A stretch of DNA of 64,000 nt from JANTGF01 sp963750735 (GCA_963750735.1 CAVVRY010000007.1:124001-188000); one strand, 5' to 3'; shown: positions 1-8,306, counted from the first letter of the stretch. Translations and numbers: made by a program. The notes: a model not told the origin generated them from the letters alone.

Positions 1-639
1 CTGCAGGATCCTCCCGAGTTATTAATAGACATGTATACCATGTTGAAGTCCGAAGATTATGAAATAATTAACGGAAAACGGACAGGAAGAAAAGAAACTT
101 TCGGACGGAAAATACTCCTGTCTATGTTTCATAAGGTATATCAAAAAGTGTCCGGTCTCAATGAAATTGAAAACATTGGAAATTTCTCGATAATGAACCG
201 GAATGCTCTGAATGGCCTATTGACATTGAAAGAGAAAATTAGATATTTACCGGGCCTCCGGTCATTTATTGGCTACAAACAGGGCCAGTTTGAATATGTA
301 CGGGAGGATAGAATTGGCAGCAAGACGAAAATGGATATCTGGCAATTGTGGTCCTTGGCCGCTGATGCAATATTTTCCTTCTCGAAGATACCATTAAGAA
401 TTTGTATCTTCCTGGGAACTTTAGGAGTAACTGTCTTCCTACTTGCCGGAATTTACGTTTTGATCGCAAAAATATTTGGATTTGCCTTATTGGGATGGTC
501 CTCAACTATGCTAAGTATATATTTTCTGGGCTCTATTCAATTGATTTTCCTGGGCATACTTGGTGAATATATTTACCGCATTTACAAAGAATCTCAAAAC
601 AGGCCAATTTACCTGGTAAAACAGTATTTTACCGATTAA
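1..639 (+). CDS. GT2 glycosyltransferase, polyprenyl-phosphate type (5' end missing)
   Basis: The frame is open from the first base, so the gene begins upstream; the ATG at 31 is internal. The first visible residues read LQDPPELLIDM, which matches the DLQDPPEL metal/nucleotide motif of GT2 enzymes of the DPM1/GtrB/ArnC class. These move a sugar from a nucleotide donor to polyprenyl phosphate on the cytoplasmic face of the inner membrane. The last 110 residues hold two hydrophobic segments (around residues 130-155 and 165-190 from the ATG) and the usual C-terminal GEYIYRIYKESQNRPIY signature of membrane-anchored members. The next gene, a GT-C-like membrane protein, starts 19 bp downstream, so the two probably act in sequence: one loads the lipid carrier and the other transfers the sugar. 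The acceptor and the sugar are unknown. Confidence 0.9.
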   Translation: MQDPPELLIDMYTMLKSEDYEIINGKRTGRKETFGRKILLSMFHKVYQKVSGLNEIENIGNFSIMNRNALNGLLTLKEKIRYLPGLRSFIGYKQGQFEYVREDRIGSKTKMDIWQLWSLAADAIFSFSKIPLRICIFLGTLGVTVFLLAGIYVLIAKIFGFALLGWSSTMLSIYFLGSIQLIFLGILGEYIYRIYKESQNRPIYLVKQYFTD

Positions 640-658
640 CTTTCTAGCCCATAGGCTT

Positions 659-2758
659 ATGACTGAGCATTTCAAAAAATATGTGAGCTTCCGAAATGCT
701 TTTTTTGCACTTTCACTTATTTCCCTTTTTGCTTTCCCTCTATTGAGTCGTGATGCAGGCATGTCAGGCGATGAAGAGCTGCATTTTAATCAGTCTGAAA
801 AGGTATATAACTATTTCAAAACCCGGGGAGATGATAAATCAGCCATACATACTCCCGGCACCCATTTAAAATATTACGGACAAGCTTTTGACAATCTAAC
901 TACCATACTGATAAAATGGTTTGGCATTGAAGATGTATATCAGTTTCGGCATTTATGCAACTCCCTGGTTGGATGGGCAACTATTTTTATTGCCGGTCTT
1001 TTGGCAGTTTCACTTGCCGGCTACCGGGCCGGCTTCATAACAATTTTGTTATTTCTGGTTTCTGCAAGATTTATTGGACATTCCTGGAATAACCTGAAGG
1101 ATATTCCCTTTGCATTGGGTTACCTGGCATCCATTTATTTTATAATCCTGTTTATTAAAGCGATTAAAAAAGCCCCCTATTCATATAATCCTCCTACTTA
1201 CAATAAGCATTGCCTTTGCTATAGGAATACGAATAGGAGGAATCTTACTCTTTTGCTACCTACTCCTATTCATGGATTGTATTTTGCCAATGATTACCTG
1301 GGCAACAGAAATCTGTTTACTAAAAAAGTAATTGTAAAAACGAGTCTTCTGGTAATTGGAATTATTGTATTTGCCTATTTTTTGGGCATAATCCTATGGC
1401 CTTTCGCTCTTGAAAGTCCACTTAAGAATCCATGGATATCATACAAATCCATGACCCAGTTTCCCACTACACTCCGACAGATTTTTGAGGGGCAGGTGTA
1501 TTGGTCCGATCAGTTACCCTGGTATTATTTATTGAAATATATGGTGCTTACTATCCCAACTGTGGTATTAGCAGGTCTGTGGCTGTTTGTTGGTTTTTCA
1601 AAAAAAATATTTGAAAATAAGAATTGGATTTTTACTTTTTTCCTCATTTTCTCGGTAGTTTTTCCCTTGTTTTTTATTATTGCCGGTGGCTCAAACGTTT
1701 ATGGAGCCTGGAGGCATGTTATTTTTGTATATCCTCCACTGGTAATTCTTTCTGCTATGGGGATAGATATTGCTTTTACTTTTATGAAGAAAAAAAACAT
1801 AAAAATTATCTCCCTTCTTATCCTGCTCATTCTTTTTACACATCCTTTGCGATTTATGATTAAAAACCATCCTTACGAATACTTATATTTCAATGAGTTT
1901 TCAGATGGATTAAAAGGTGCCTATGGTAAGTATGAAACCGACTATTACTATCATTCAATAAGGGAAGCTTCAGAATGGCTTCAGTCATATTTAAAGGAAA
2001 ATAATAAGTATGGGCCGGAAAAAATTGAAGTAGCCCTGAACTTTCCGGCAGGAGATTGGTTTTTCAGGCACAATAAGGATGATATTAGTACAAAGTATTT
2101 AAAATATTACTCAAGAGGCAATCAAAAATGGGATTATGCAATTGTTGCCAACTCTTATATTCATCCATATCAACTTCAGGAAAATATATGGCCCCCTGAA
2201 AACACCATTCATACCGTCGAGGCAGATGGTGTTCCTATTTGTGCAATCCTGGAACGAAAAACCCTGAATGACTATAATGGATATATTTCACTGCAAAACA
2301 GCCAGTTACATGAATCCAAAAAATTACTACTGAATGCATTAACTATTGATCCGGGAAATGAAGCGGTTTTAGTAAACCTATCGGCTGCTTATATATATTC
2401 TGACAAATTGGATTCAGCTGCAATTGTTGTAAACAAATGCCTGAATATTTGCCCTGATTATGAGCCGGCCATTCACCAGATGGCAAAAATAAAGCAGATC
2501 AATGGAGATACTGAAGAAGCAATTGCGCTTTTTAAACAAAACCTTGAGAACAATTACAAATATTTTCCCTCCTATATTGGCCTGGCAAAGCTTTATTTCG
2601 AAACGGGTGAAGATAAATTGGCCATTCTCGAATTAAAAAAATGTCTTTCAATCAATCCTTACTATAAACCGGCTTTGCTGTTGCTTGGGAATCATTACAA
2701 ATCACAGGGCAAAACCGAATTGGCAGAAAAATATCTGAATTCTGCTAAAAAACTTTAA
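659..2758 (+). CDS. GT-C/GT39-like membrane glycosyltransferase with C-terminal TPR repeats (internal frame damage)
   Basis: The protein has about 699 residues as read. Residues 1-530 are a polytopic membrane protein with an N-terminal MSGDEELHF acidic motif in the first periplasmic loop, as in lipid-linked-sugar GT-C enzymes (ArnT/PMT type). Residues about 530-699 form at least four tetratricopeptide repeats. The preceding GT2 gene probably supplies the lipid-linked sugar. Residues about 173-223 are not plausible as written (YSYNPPTYNKHCLCYRNTNR). Reading the same DNA one base later gives a membrane helix with the IGIRIGG motif typical of these enzymes, so the open frame hides two compensating one-base shifts near 1166-1177 and 1322-1327. 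The protein may therefore be inactive, or the sequence may carry two indel errors. The acceptor is unknown. Confidence 0.8.
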   Translation: MTEHFKKYVSFRNAFFALSLISLFAFPLLSRDAGMSGDEELHFNQSEKVYNYFKTRGDDKSAIHTPGTHLKYYGQAFDNLTTILIKWFGIEDVYQFRHLCNSLVGWATIFIAGLLAVSLAGYRAGFITILLFLVSARFIGHSWNNLKDIPFALGYLASIYFIILFIKAIKKAPYSYNPPTYNKHCLCYRNTNRRNLTLLLPTPIHGLYFANDYLGNRNLFTKKVIVKTSLLVIGIIVFAYFLGIILWPFALESPLKNPWISYKSMTQFPTTLRQIFEGQVYWSDQLPWYYLLKYMVLTIPTVVLAGLWLFVGFSKKIFENKNWIFTFFLIFSVVFPLFFIIAGGSNVYGAWRHVIFVYPPLVILSAMGIDIAFTFMKKKNIKIISLLILLILFTHPLRFMIKNHPYEYLYFNEFSDGLKGAYGKYETDYYYHSIREASEWLQSYLKENNKYGPEKIEVALNFPAGDWFFRHNKDDISTKYLKYYSRGNQKWDYAIVANSYIHPYQLQENIWPPENTIHTVEADGVPICAILERKTLNDYNGYISLQNSQLHESKKLLLNALTIDPGNEAVLVNLSAAYIYSDKLDSAAIVVNKCLNICPDYEPAIHQMAKIKQINGDTEEAIALFKQNLENNYKYFPSYIGLAKLYFETGEDKLAILELKKCLSINPYYKPALLLLGNHYKSQGKTELAEKYLNSAKKL
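1173..1327 (+). other. Out-of-frame segment inside the GT-C gene
   Basis: In the frame with codon starts divisible by 3, this stretch reads PPIHIILLLTISIAFAIGIR followed by IGGILLFCYLLLFMDCILPM, a clear transmembrane helix with the RIGG motif. It ends at TAA 1329-1331. The surrounding ORF is in the next frame and encodes polar, unhelical sequence here. The entry point lies at A6 (1166-1171) or C5 (1173-1177), and the exit at A6 (1322-1327). One base gained and one base lost explains both. Confidence 0.8.
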
Positions 2759-2831
2759 TTTCTCAGATACTTTTCTGAAATTTGCAGCAGTAAATCACTG
2801 AGTTATATTCCTCTAAAAAAATAAGATTACG

Positions 2832-3131
2832 ATGAAAAAAATATTTTTAAGTTTACTTTTCCTGGGTGTTCTTCTATGCGCTAATTCCTATGCCAGAACA
2901 AATGCCAATAACTTTTTTCAGGATACAGTTCAGGTAAGCCTTGAAGATCTGGAAGCAGAAGACTCAGTTTCGATTGATGACATGGAGCCTATTTTCTATG
3001 AGGCTGAGGAAGAAGAAGATGCAATGGCTATGGAAGCGGAAGAAAAATCAAATCTATTGCTATATGTAGTTATGGGCATTGTTGTTGTGGGAGGAGGAAT
3101 AATTTTTTATTCCCGATCAAAAAAGAAGTAA
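2832..3131 (+). CDS. Small acidic single-pass membrane protein, hypothetical
   Basis: This 99-residue protein has an N-terminal signal peptide (MKKIFLSLLFLGVLLCANSYA, residues 1-21), a strongly acidic middle (residues 42-72, with runs such as EAEEEEDAMAMEAEE) and one C-terminal transmembrane helix (about 74-93) followed by a short basic tail, SRSKKK. The layout predicts an acidic domain outside the inner membrane with the C-terminus in the cytoplasm. I do not recognise a family. It lies 73 bp after the glycosyltransferase gene on the same strand, so it may be co-transcribed, but nothing ties it to glycosylation. The ATG follows a purine-rich stretch (aaaaaataagattacg). Confidence 0.7.
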   Translation: MKKIFLSLLFLGVLLCANSYARTNANNFFQDTVQVSLEDLEAEDSVSIDDMEPIFYEAEEEEDAMAMEAEEKSNLLLYVVMGIVVVGGGIIFYSRSKKK

Positions 3132-3356
3132 TCCCGGCAGTCAATATCACTATTGGTTATTATAATTTCTGAATTGCAGCCTAATGTTTTTCCTTTAGTT
3201 GGGCTACTTGGTGCTGCGAACATATGCAATTGGATAAGTCTTTGCAAAAGATCAACAATCCTTTAGATGTAATATTAAACAACAACAAACTCACTAACAA
3301 CTACTTAGATAAATATCAGGATTAAGTAATATATAACCCACTGTTTTATACATAAA

Positions 3357-3438
3357 CGATGTCATCAATCCCGATATGTGGGAGTCAAATCCACGCTGCT
3401 GCGCAGACTATGTGTCTTTGACTAAATTGATGACATCG
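3357..3438. repeat. Nested inverted repeat (13-bp outer arms, 7-bp inner arms)
   Basis: The outer arms CGATGTCATCAAT (3357-3369) and ATTGATGACATCG (3426-3438) are perfect complements. Inside them AGTCAAA (3383-3389) and TTTGACT (3417-3423) also pair exactly. The apex contains the self-complementary CTGCGCAG and a small AGAC/GTCT hairpin. The whole can fold into a branched stem about 80 bases long. It ends two bases before the boundary repeat of the metallophosphoesterase gene, so it could be a recombination site, the remnant of a small mobile element, or a structured leader RNA. Confidence 0.65.
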
Positions 3439-3440
3439 GA

Positions 3441-3454
3441 GTTGCCAGTAATTT
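3441..3454 (+). repeat. Left boundary repeat of a cassette-like unit
   Basis: GTTGCCAGTAATTT lies 5 bp before the start codon of the metallophosphoesterase. Its reverse complement matches 13 of 14 bases of AAACTACTGGCAAC at 4273-4286, which directly follows that gene's stop codon. The gene is therefore enclosed tightly by inverted repeats. Confidence 0.7.
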
Positions 3455-3459
3455 GAGAA

Positions 3460-4272
3460 ATGACAAAATTAACCAGAAGAAAATTTATAAAAAGAGGAAT
3501 ATTAGCCTCAATTGGATTAGTTCTTTTAGACTCATTTTGGTTTGAAAAATATGTCATCGACTGGAATTATTTTGACATCTCAAAATCGGAAAAGAATAAA
3601 ATAAAAATCATTCAAATTTCGGATTTGCATATTGACCAATTAAGGTTCTTTCACAAATCCATTGCGAAAAAAATAAATTCAATAAAACCAGATTTAATAT
3701 TTATCACTGGAGATTCAGTTGATAAAACAGAGAAAATAGAATCGCTGAATAAATTCCTTGAATTAATTGACAAATCTATTCAAAAGTATGCTATAACTGG
3801 AAATTGGGAATATTGGGGAAATGTTAATCTGACAAAACTCAAAAACGTCTATTCTAAAAATAATTGTGAATTATTAATAAACGAAAATAGAACTATTTCA
3901 ATAAAAAATCGTGAAATATCAATAATCGGAATTGACGATTTAGTTGGCGGAAATGCTGATTTTGGAAAAGCAATTGAAAATCTAAAACAAACGGAAACCA
4001 ATATTGTTTTATCACATTGTCCAGAACACAGAGATATAATCACAAAACAAATAGGAAATTTAAATATTGATATAGTCCTTTCTGGTCATACTCACGGAGG
4101 ACAAATTACATTTTCAGGAATTGTTCCTTTCAAACCTCAAGGAAGTGGAAAATATTTAAAAGGTTGGTATAAAGAATCTGAACCAAAAATGTATATCTCA
4201 AAAGGAATTGGAACAAGTATTTTACCAATCCGATTTGGAGCAAGAGCGGAAATGGTAGAAATGGAAATATAA
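3460..4272 (+). CDS. YkuE-like metallophosphoesterase with twin-arginine signal
   Basis: This is a 270-residue calcineurin-like phosphoesterase. It opens with LTRRKFIKRGI and a hydrophobic stretch (about 4-24), a Tat-type signal anchor, so it is probably exported folded with its metals. The metal-site motifs appear in order: DLH at 55-57, GD at 84-85, GNWE at 114-117, SHCPEH with His186, and GHTHGGQ at 209-215. The canonical GNH motif reads GNW here, so the usual His that stabilises the leaving group is absent. Phospholipid or cell-wall phosphoesters are plausible substrates for the family, but the substrate is unknown. The gene is richer in A/T and AAA/ATT codons than its neighbours and is flanked at both ends by matched inverted repeats, which suggests it arrived as a unit. 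Confidence 0.88.
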   Translation: MTKLTRRKFIKRGILASIGLVLLDSFWFEKYVIDWNYFDISKSEKNKIKIIQISDLHIDQLRFFHKSIAKKINSIKPDLIFITGDSVDKTEKIESLNKFLELIDKSIQKYAITGNWEYWGNVNLTKLKNVYSKNNCELLINENRTISIKNREISIIGIDDLVGGNADFGKAIENLKQTETNIVLSHCPEHRDIITKQIGNLNIDIVLSGHTHGGQITFSGIVPFKPQGSGKYLKGWYKESEPKMYISKGIGTSILPIRFGARAEMVEMEI

Positions 4273-4343
4273 AAACTACTGGCAACAAGGTGTATATTTA
4301 ATTGCTTGGTACAAGTCTACTTGGAAAATCCTACGGATTCTCC
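4270..4343 (+). repeat. Cassette-end repeat, copy A
   Basis: This starts at the stop codon of the metallophosphoesterase (TAAAAACTACTGGCAAC...) and continues through GCTTGGTACAAGTCTACTTG and GAAAATCC. It aligns over about 75 bp with copy B at 5896-5972, with scattered substitutions. The first 17 bases include the right boundary repeat (4273-4286). No coding function is apparent. Confidence 0.7.
4273..4286 (+). repeat. Right boundary repeat of a cassette-like unit
   Basis: AAACTACTGGCAAC directly follows the metallophosphoesterase stop codon. It is the inverted partner (13/14) of 3441-3454. Similar but more diverged pairs flank the gene at 6103-7062: GCTGTAATTT at 6091-6100 and AAACTACAAC at 7030-7039, 8 of 10 complementary. 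Confidence 0.65.
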
Positions 4344-4495
4344 AATGGTACTGAATGAGCAGCTAAACCAAATTGCTATCTATGTGAAATTAACCCGCAT
4401 AGCTCATTCTCATGAGCCAATCGTGAGGACAGTTGCCATAAAAACCTCAACTATTCTTATGAGTGAAAACATTGTCTCTTTAATACTTCAATAAC

Positions 4496-5563
4496 TTACT
4501 TATTAGTCAGGACCCAAAGCTCTACTTCTTCAGAAGAACGCCAGTATTGATCTCGCTTTGTTTTTTCAGAAGCAGCTTTCACTGTTTTTTTAAAACATTT
4601 TTCTAATTGAAACCTCCCACCTTCGGCTAGTTCCTTCTCTATCGGATGATCTTTTGTTACATTAGTTATTTGAGCCAAATTTGAGAATAAGATTACGAGC
4701 TTTCCTTCAGATAACAGCCTTTTTTTTGCTCCAGCAAAAAAATCAGGGAAGAGATTTTCAGTGTAATAAATAGCTTCATCATTTCTATCTAGATTATAAG
4801 AAGTTGGTACCCATGGCGGATTAAAAACAATCAATTCGGTCTGTTTTTCCCAATTACCAAAAAGATGTCCAAAATCTAATTCTATCTTTCTAGACAGCTT
4901 TGTATCTGCCATAAACTCTGTTAGTCCAACAATCGCATTAGGATTTGTGTCTGTACCAAAAACCTTCTGAAAACCATACTTTATCATTTGAAAAGAAAGT
5001 ACGCCACTCCCAACCCCAACATCTATTGCTGACTTTTTAGGTCCTTTATATCGTTTCAACCAATTGTCGAAAAGTTTCAAATGATCAAAACGTGTAGGAA
5101 AATAAGTGCCGTAATATGGATGTATTTTATTTCGTAATACAGGAATTGAAATCCCATTTTGGTACCACTGCCAAGAACTATTTAGTCCTTGAACTTGAGG
5201 AAAGGGCAATAAGAAATCACTCGTTTCTGGATAAAGCTTTTTTAACCAACCAATAGAAGGTGATTTTTTTACCTTCAATTTATAATCTACAATTTCTATT
5301 AAAATAAGATTTGACAACTTACGATATTCTGACCGATACTCACGTTGCTCATGAAAAGATTTGTTAGACATCTTTCTTTTAAGATACCTCTGCAACTCCT
5401 TAAGAAGTAACATTCCATTGCTGTATAAATCAGTTATTAATACAGGTTTACCAGCTTCTAATACTTTAATCGTAAGCTTAACATCTGTAGTGCGATTAAA
5501 CAACTCTAATTGTTTTCCATAAACAATAGGTTCTGGCTTGTTTACATTAATATCTGTAATCAT
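4496..5563 (-). CDS. Class I SAM-dependent methyltransferase (NPPW type)
   Basis: This is a 355-residue protein. Residues 1-160 have no clear match and may be a substrate-recognition domain. Residues 175-300 are a Rossmann methyltransferase with motif I DVGVGSGVLS (181-190), an acidic ribose-binding Asp205 (GTDTNPN), and FNPPW at 247-251. The NPPW/NPPY motif marks enzymes that methylate amide or exocyclic amino nitrogens (HemK/PrmC, N6-adenine and rRNA methyltransferases), so a glutamine side chain, DNA or RNA is the likely target. It is the only minus-strand gene between 1 and 12 kb and sits between two copies of a repeat, which suggests insertion. Several GATTCTT/AAGAATC motifs lie upstream of its start and could be an operator. 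The exact target cannot be told. Confidence 0.85.
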   Translation of the reverse strand: MITDINVNKPEPIVYGKQLELFNRTTDVKLTIKVLEAGKPVLITDLYSNGMLLLKELQRYLKRKMSNKSFHEQREYRSEYRKLSNLILIEIVDYKLKVKKSPSIGWLKKLYPETSDFLLPFPQVQGLNSSWQWYQNGISIPVLRNKIHPYYGTYFPTRFDHLKLFDNWLKRYKGPKKSAIDVGVGSGVLSFQMIKYGFQKVFGTDTNPNAIVGLTEFMADTKLSRKIELDFGHLFGNWEKQTELIVFNPPWVPTSYNLDRNDEAIYYTENLFPDFFAGAKKRLLSEGKLVILFSNLAQITNVTKDHPIEKELAEGGRFQLEKCFKKTVKAASEKTKRDQYWRSSEEVELWVLTNK

Positions 5564-6102
5564 TGATTGGTTTGCTTTCGCATAAAAGTGAAGAATCTTG
5601 TCAGCTGATTCTTGCGACTTATGTGGTTGATAAAAAATAAAATAAAATAAACCTGTCTAGTTCACTAGCTCATGAACTTTATGCGGATAGTCGGTGTTAC
5701 GATTCTTGAATCAAAGAATAGTATCTTTTACAAATACACCTTTATCAACAGATAAATAATACTATGACAAAGATACTTTTTAAAAACCCATTATAGGGAT
5801 AATACCAGAGTAATATCTATTAGCATATTAAATAGAAAACATAGGTCTTTTGATTAGAAAAGCGTACTGAAAGTGTTAAAATTGAAATGCCTGAATAAAA
5901 ACTATTGCCAACACCGTATAATATTAACTGCTAGAACAAGCCTACTTGCGAAAATCCTCGCGGTTCTTCTATTCGGTTTTTTTGCTTAATTTAGTGTTTA
6001 ACCTGTAGCCGTATTTTAGGACTAGACATTAGCTTCGCTGAGCTCGGCCAGCAGGCAGGGAGTGAGTAAACTTCGTTTAGCTCCTCATTAGCTGTAATTT
6101 AA
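5564..6102. other. Non-coding stretch with repeats and hairpins
   Basis: There is no credible gene in these 539 bp. Near the methyltransferase start, AAGAATC (5591-5597) pairs with GATTCTT (5607-5613), and GATTCTTGAATC recurs at 5701-5712. AGTATCTTT (5720-5728) pairs with AAAGATACT (5769-5777). Repeat copy B covers 5896-5972. A bulged hairpin, GAGTAAAC/GTTTAGCTC, lies at 6064-6083. Immediately before the next gene is the boundary-like GCTGTAATTT (6091-6100). Confidence 0.6.
5896..5972 (+). repeat. Cassette-end repeat, copy B
   Basis: TAAAAACTATTGCCAACACC, then a stretch ending in ACAAGCCTACTTGCGAAAAT, aligns with copy A at 4270-4343. Copy B follows no gene on the plus strand. The TAA that opens it could be the fossil of a lost gene's stop codon, because copy A begins at a real stop codon. 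Confidence 0.65.
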
Positions 6103-7062
6103 ATGGATGAACATCAAATCATAGAATGGTTACTTGAAGGCGATGTTTCTATACAATACCAGGTTAATCGGGATTTGTTGGGAGATGACAGAAAAGATCT
6201 ACAAGATAGAATAGCCCGAGAAGGTTGGGGTAAACGCTATTTGTCCAAGCGTAAATCAAATGGCCATTGGGGAAGGAAGTTCTATCAACCCAAATGGATC
6301 TCTTCTCATTACACTTTGCTGGATCTTCGCAATTTGAATCTCAGCCCGGAAAATTTGATTGTAAGAGAGACAATTGGGATGACATTGGATACATGCATGG
6401 CCGGCGATGGAGGCATTCAATTGGGGCCTTCAACATTCAATTATAGTGATGTTTGTGTAAACGGAATGTTTTTAAATTATGCCTCATATTTCAAAACCGA
6501 TGAGCGAAGATTATGCTCTGTTGTGGATAGTATATTAAATGAGATAATGCCTGATGGAGGTTTCAATTGCCAAACAACAAGAAGTGGAGCTGTACATAGT
6601 TCTTTACACACAACCCTGTCAGTTCTTGAAGGAATCATAGAATTTCAAAAAGCAGGATATACTTATCGGATTAATGATCTTCAAAGAGTAAGGTGGGGTG
6701 CAGAGAAATTTATTCTGAAACATCAATTATTCCTTTCAGACAGAACAGGAGAAGTTATTAAGAAAGATTTTTTAAAGATAACTTATCCATGCAGGTGGAA
6801 GTACGATATACTTAGATCGTTAGACTATTTTCAATATGCTGGAAATAAATGGGATGACAGAATGAAAGCTGCGATAAGTATAATCCAAAAAAAGAGAAAT
6901 AATAATGGACGCTGGAATATGCAAGCTGCCCATCCAGGACTGGTTCATTTTATAATGGAGAAAGCTGGCACACAAAGTAGGTGGAATACATTAAGGGCAA
7001 TGCGAGTAATAAAACACTTTGAAATAGAAAAACTACAACCAACAAAAACTATAGCGCATTAA
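6103..7062 (+). CDS. Squalene-cyclase/prenyltransferase-fold (alpha/alpha toroid) protein, hypothetical
   Basis: This 319-residue soluble protein has no signal peptide. It shows the glycine/tryptophan-rich repeat units of the terpenoid-cyclase and prenyltransferase toroid fold: NGHWGRKFY near the N-terminus, DGGIQLG around 102-108, DGGFNCQTTRSG around 151-162, and NNNGRWN near the C-terminus. I see no DxDD cyclase motif, so terpene cyclisation is doubtful. Homologues of this length are usually annotated only by fold, and no reaction can be assigned. The last residues (LQPTKTIAH) are encoded by DNA resembling the boundary repeat AAACTACAAC (7030-7039), so the original stop may have been altered when the unit inserted. 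The start ATG sits 2 bp after the left boundary-like repeat. Confidence 0.75.
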   Translation: MDEHQIIEWLLEGDVSIQYQVNRDLLGDDRKDLQDRIAREGWGKRYLSKRKSNGHWGRKFYQPKWISSHYTLLDLRNLNLSPENLIVRETIGMTLDTCMAGDGGIQLGPSTFNYSDVCVNGMFLNYASYFKTDERRLCSVVDSILNEIMPDGGFNCQTTRSGAVHSSLHTTLSVLEGIIEFQKAGYTYRINDLQRVRWGAEKFILKHQLFLSDRTGEVIKKDFLKITYPCRWKYDILRSLDYFQYAGNKWDDRMKAAISIIQKKRNNNGRWNMQAAHPGLVHFIMEKAGTQSRWNTLRAMRVIKHFEIEKLQPTKTIAH

Positions 7063-7094
7063 AACGCACCATAGCAATAACGTTACCTGCAAGC

Positions 7095-8291
7095 ATGAAA
7101 TTAAGAGAATCCTTATTTGTAATTATACTTTTTTTAACATCATGTGATTCGACTATTAAAAATACTAACATGAGTGAAGACGACAATATATTGACAAAAC
7201 AAATTGCCGGAAAAAAATCTCCTTCTGTACAGTACATCATTTTTAGCAAAGACACAATTATTCATAAATTTCAATTGGGATATGCCGATGTGCTAAATAA
7301 GAAAGCAACAAACTGGAATACAACTTTCAATGCATTCTCAGTAACAAAAACATTTACTGCTTTAGCGATTTTACAGCTTTCTGAAAAGGGTAAGTTAAGT
7401 ATTGATGAAAGTGCGAAGCACTATTTACCAAATTTCCCCTATTCCTCTAATATTACAATTCGACAACTTTTAACACATTCTTCAGGTATACCTAATCCAA
7501 ATCCATTAAGCTGGATACACCTTGTAAATGAACACCGATCTTTTGACAGAAATGTGTTTTTCGATCAAATTTTTAAAGTGAATAATGAGACTAAATCAAA
7601 GCCTAACGAGAAATTCTTATATTCTAATCTTGGCTATTTTTTACTAGGACAAATTATTGAGAGTATTTCTGGGCAAACCTATGAAGATTACATCCTTGAG
7701 AATATATTAAAACCATTGAATATAGGTCCCGAAGAATTGAACTTTGAGATTATTAACAAAAGTCTACACGCCAAAGGATATCAAAATCGGGTTAGCTTTA
7801 TGAATGCAATTATTGGTTTTTTCATGAATAAGTCGAAGTATATGACTAAAGCAGAAGGTAAATGGAAACCTTTCAATAACTATTATGTGAATGGAGCTTC
7901 CTACGGCGGATTAATTGGAACACCAGATGGATTTAGAAAATACATTCAAGAATTATTAAAAGCGAATTGCTTATTAATATCAGATGAATACAAAAAGATA
8001 TTGTTCAATGAAAATTACACTATTGCAAATAGAGCCACAGGAATGTGTTTATCATGGTTTCGAGGAACCTTAAATGGACAAGAATACTTCTCTCATGCCG
8101 GAGGTGGAGGAGGATATTATGATGAAATAAGAATCTATCCAGATCTTGGCATAGGAAGTGTAATAATGTATAATCGATCCGGAATGACTGACAAGCGCTT
8201 TTTAGATAAATTGGATAAATATTATGTTAATGAGATGGCAAAGATTTCTTGCCCCGGCAGCCTATGCATTTCGAATATTATAAGTGAGTAA
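7095..8291 (+). CDS. Serine hydrolase, beta-lactamase/PBP class C family, lipoprotein
   Basis: This 398-residue protein has a lipoprotein signal (IILFLTSC, Cys17). The serine beta-lactamase fold is shown by SVTK at 82-85 (catalytic Ser82 and Lys85), YSN at 176-178 and HAG at 334-336, which replaces KTG. The HAG variant is typical of family S12 D-aminopeptidase/esterase-like members rather than true beta-lactamases, so it may act as an esterase or on D-amino-acid peptides. Its place is in the periplasm, anchored to a membrane. The gene starts 32 bp after the toroid protein, and the next gene (SDR) starts 15 bp downstream on the same strand. I cannot tell whether they share a pathway. Confidence 0.88.
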   Translation: MKLRESLFVIILFLTSCDSTIKNTNMSEDDNILTKQIAGKKSPSVQYIIFSKDTIIHKFQLGYADVLNKKATNWNTTFNAFSVTKTFTALAILQLSEKGKLSIDESAKHYLPNFPYSSNITIRQLLTHSSGIPNPNPLSWIHLVNEHRSFDRNVFFDQIFKVNNETKSKPNEKFLYSNLGYFLLGQIIESISGQTYEDYILENILKPLNIGPEELNFEIINKSLHAKGYQNRVSFMNAIIGFFMNKSKYMTKAEGKWKPFNNYYVNGASYGGLIGTPDGFRKYIQELLKANCLLISDEYKKILFNENYTIANRATGMCLSWFRGTLNGQEYFSHAGGGGGYYDEIRIYPDLGIGSVIMYNRSGMTDKRFLDKLDKYYVNEMAKISCPGSLCISNIISE

Positions 8292-8306
8292 ATAATTATT
8301 TCCAGA

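Larger units (their letters stand above)
3132..3459. other. Intergenic stretch with nested inverted repeats
   Basis: I see no credible gene in these 328 bp. The left two thirds are AT-rich and featureless. The right third holds the nested inverted repeat at 3357-3438, and then the cassette-like boundary sequence at 3441-3454 that abuts the next gene. Confidence 0.6.

Noticed and set aside
4270..4343. Standard integron attC site
   Set aside because: The expected RYYYAAC and GTTRRRY cores do not match exactly, and no integrase is seen, so I call it cassette-like only.
4306..4494. 62-residue ORF after the phosphoesterase
   Set aside because: It begins inside repeat copy A, has no domain, no homology that I recognise and no supporting context. 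Likely chance.
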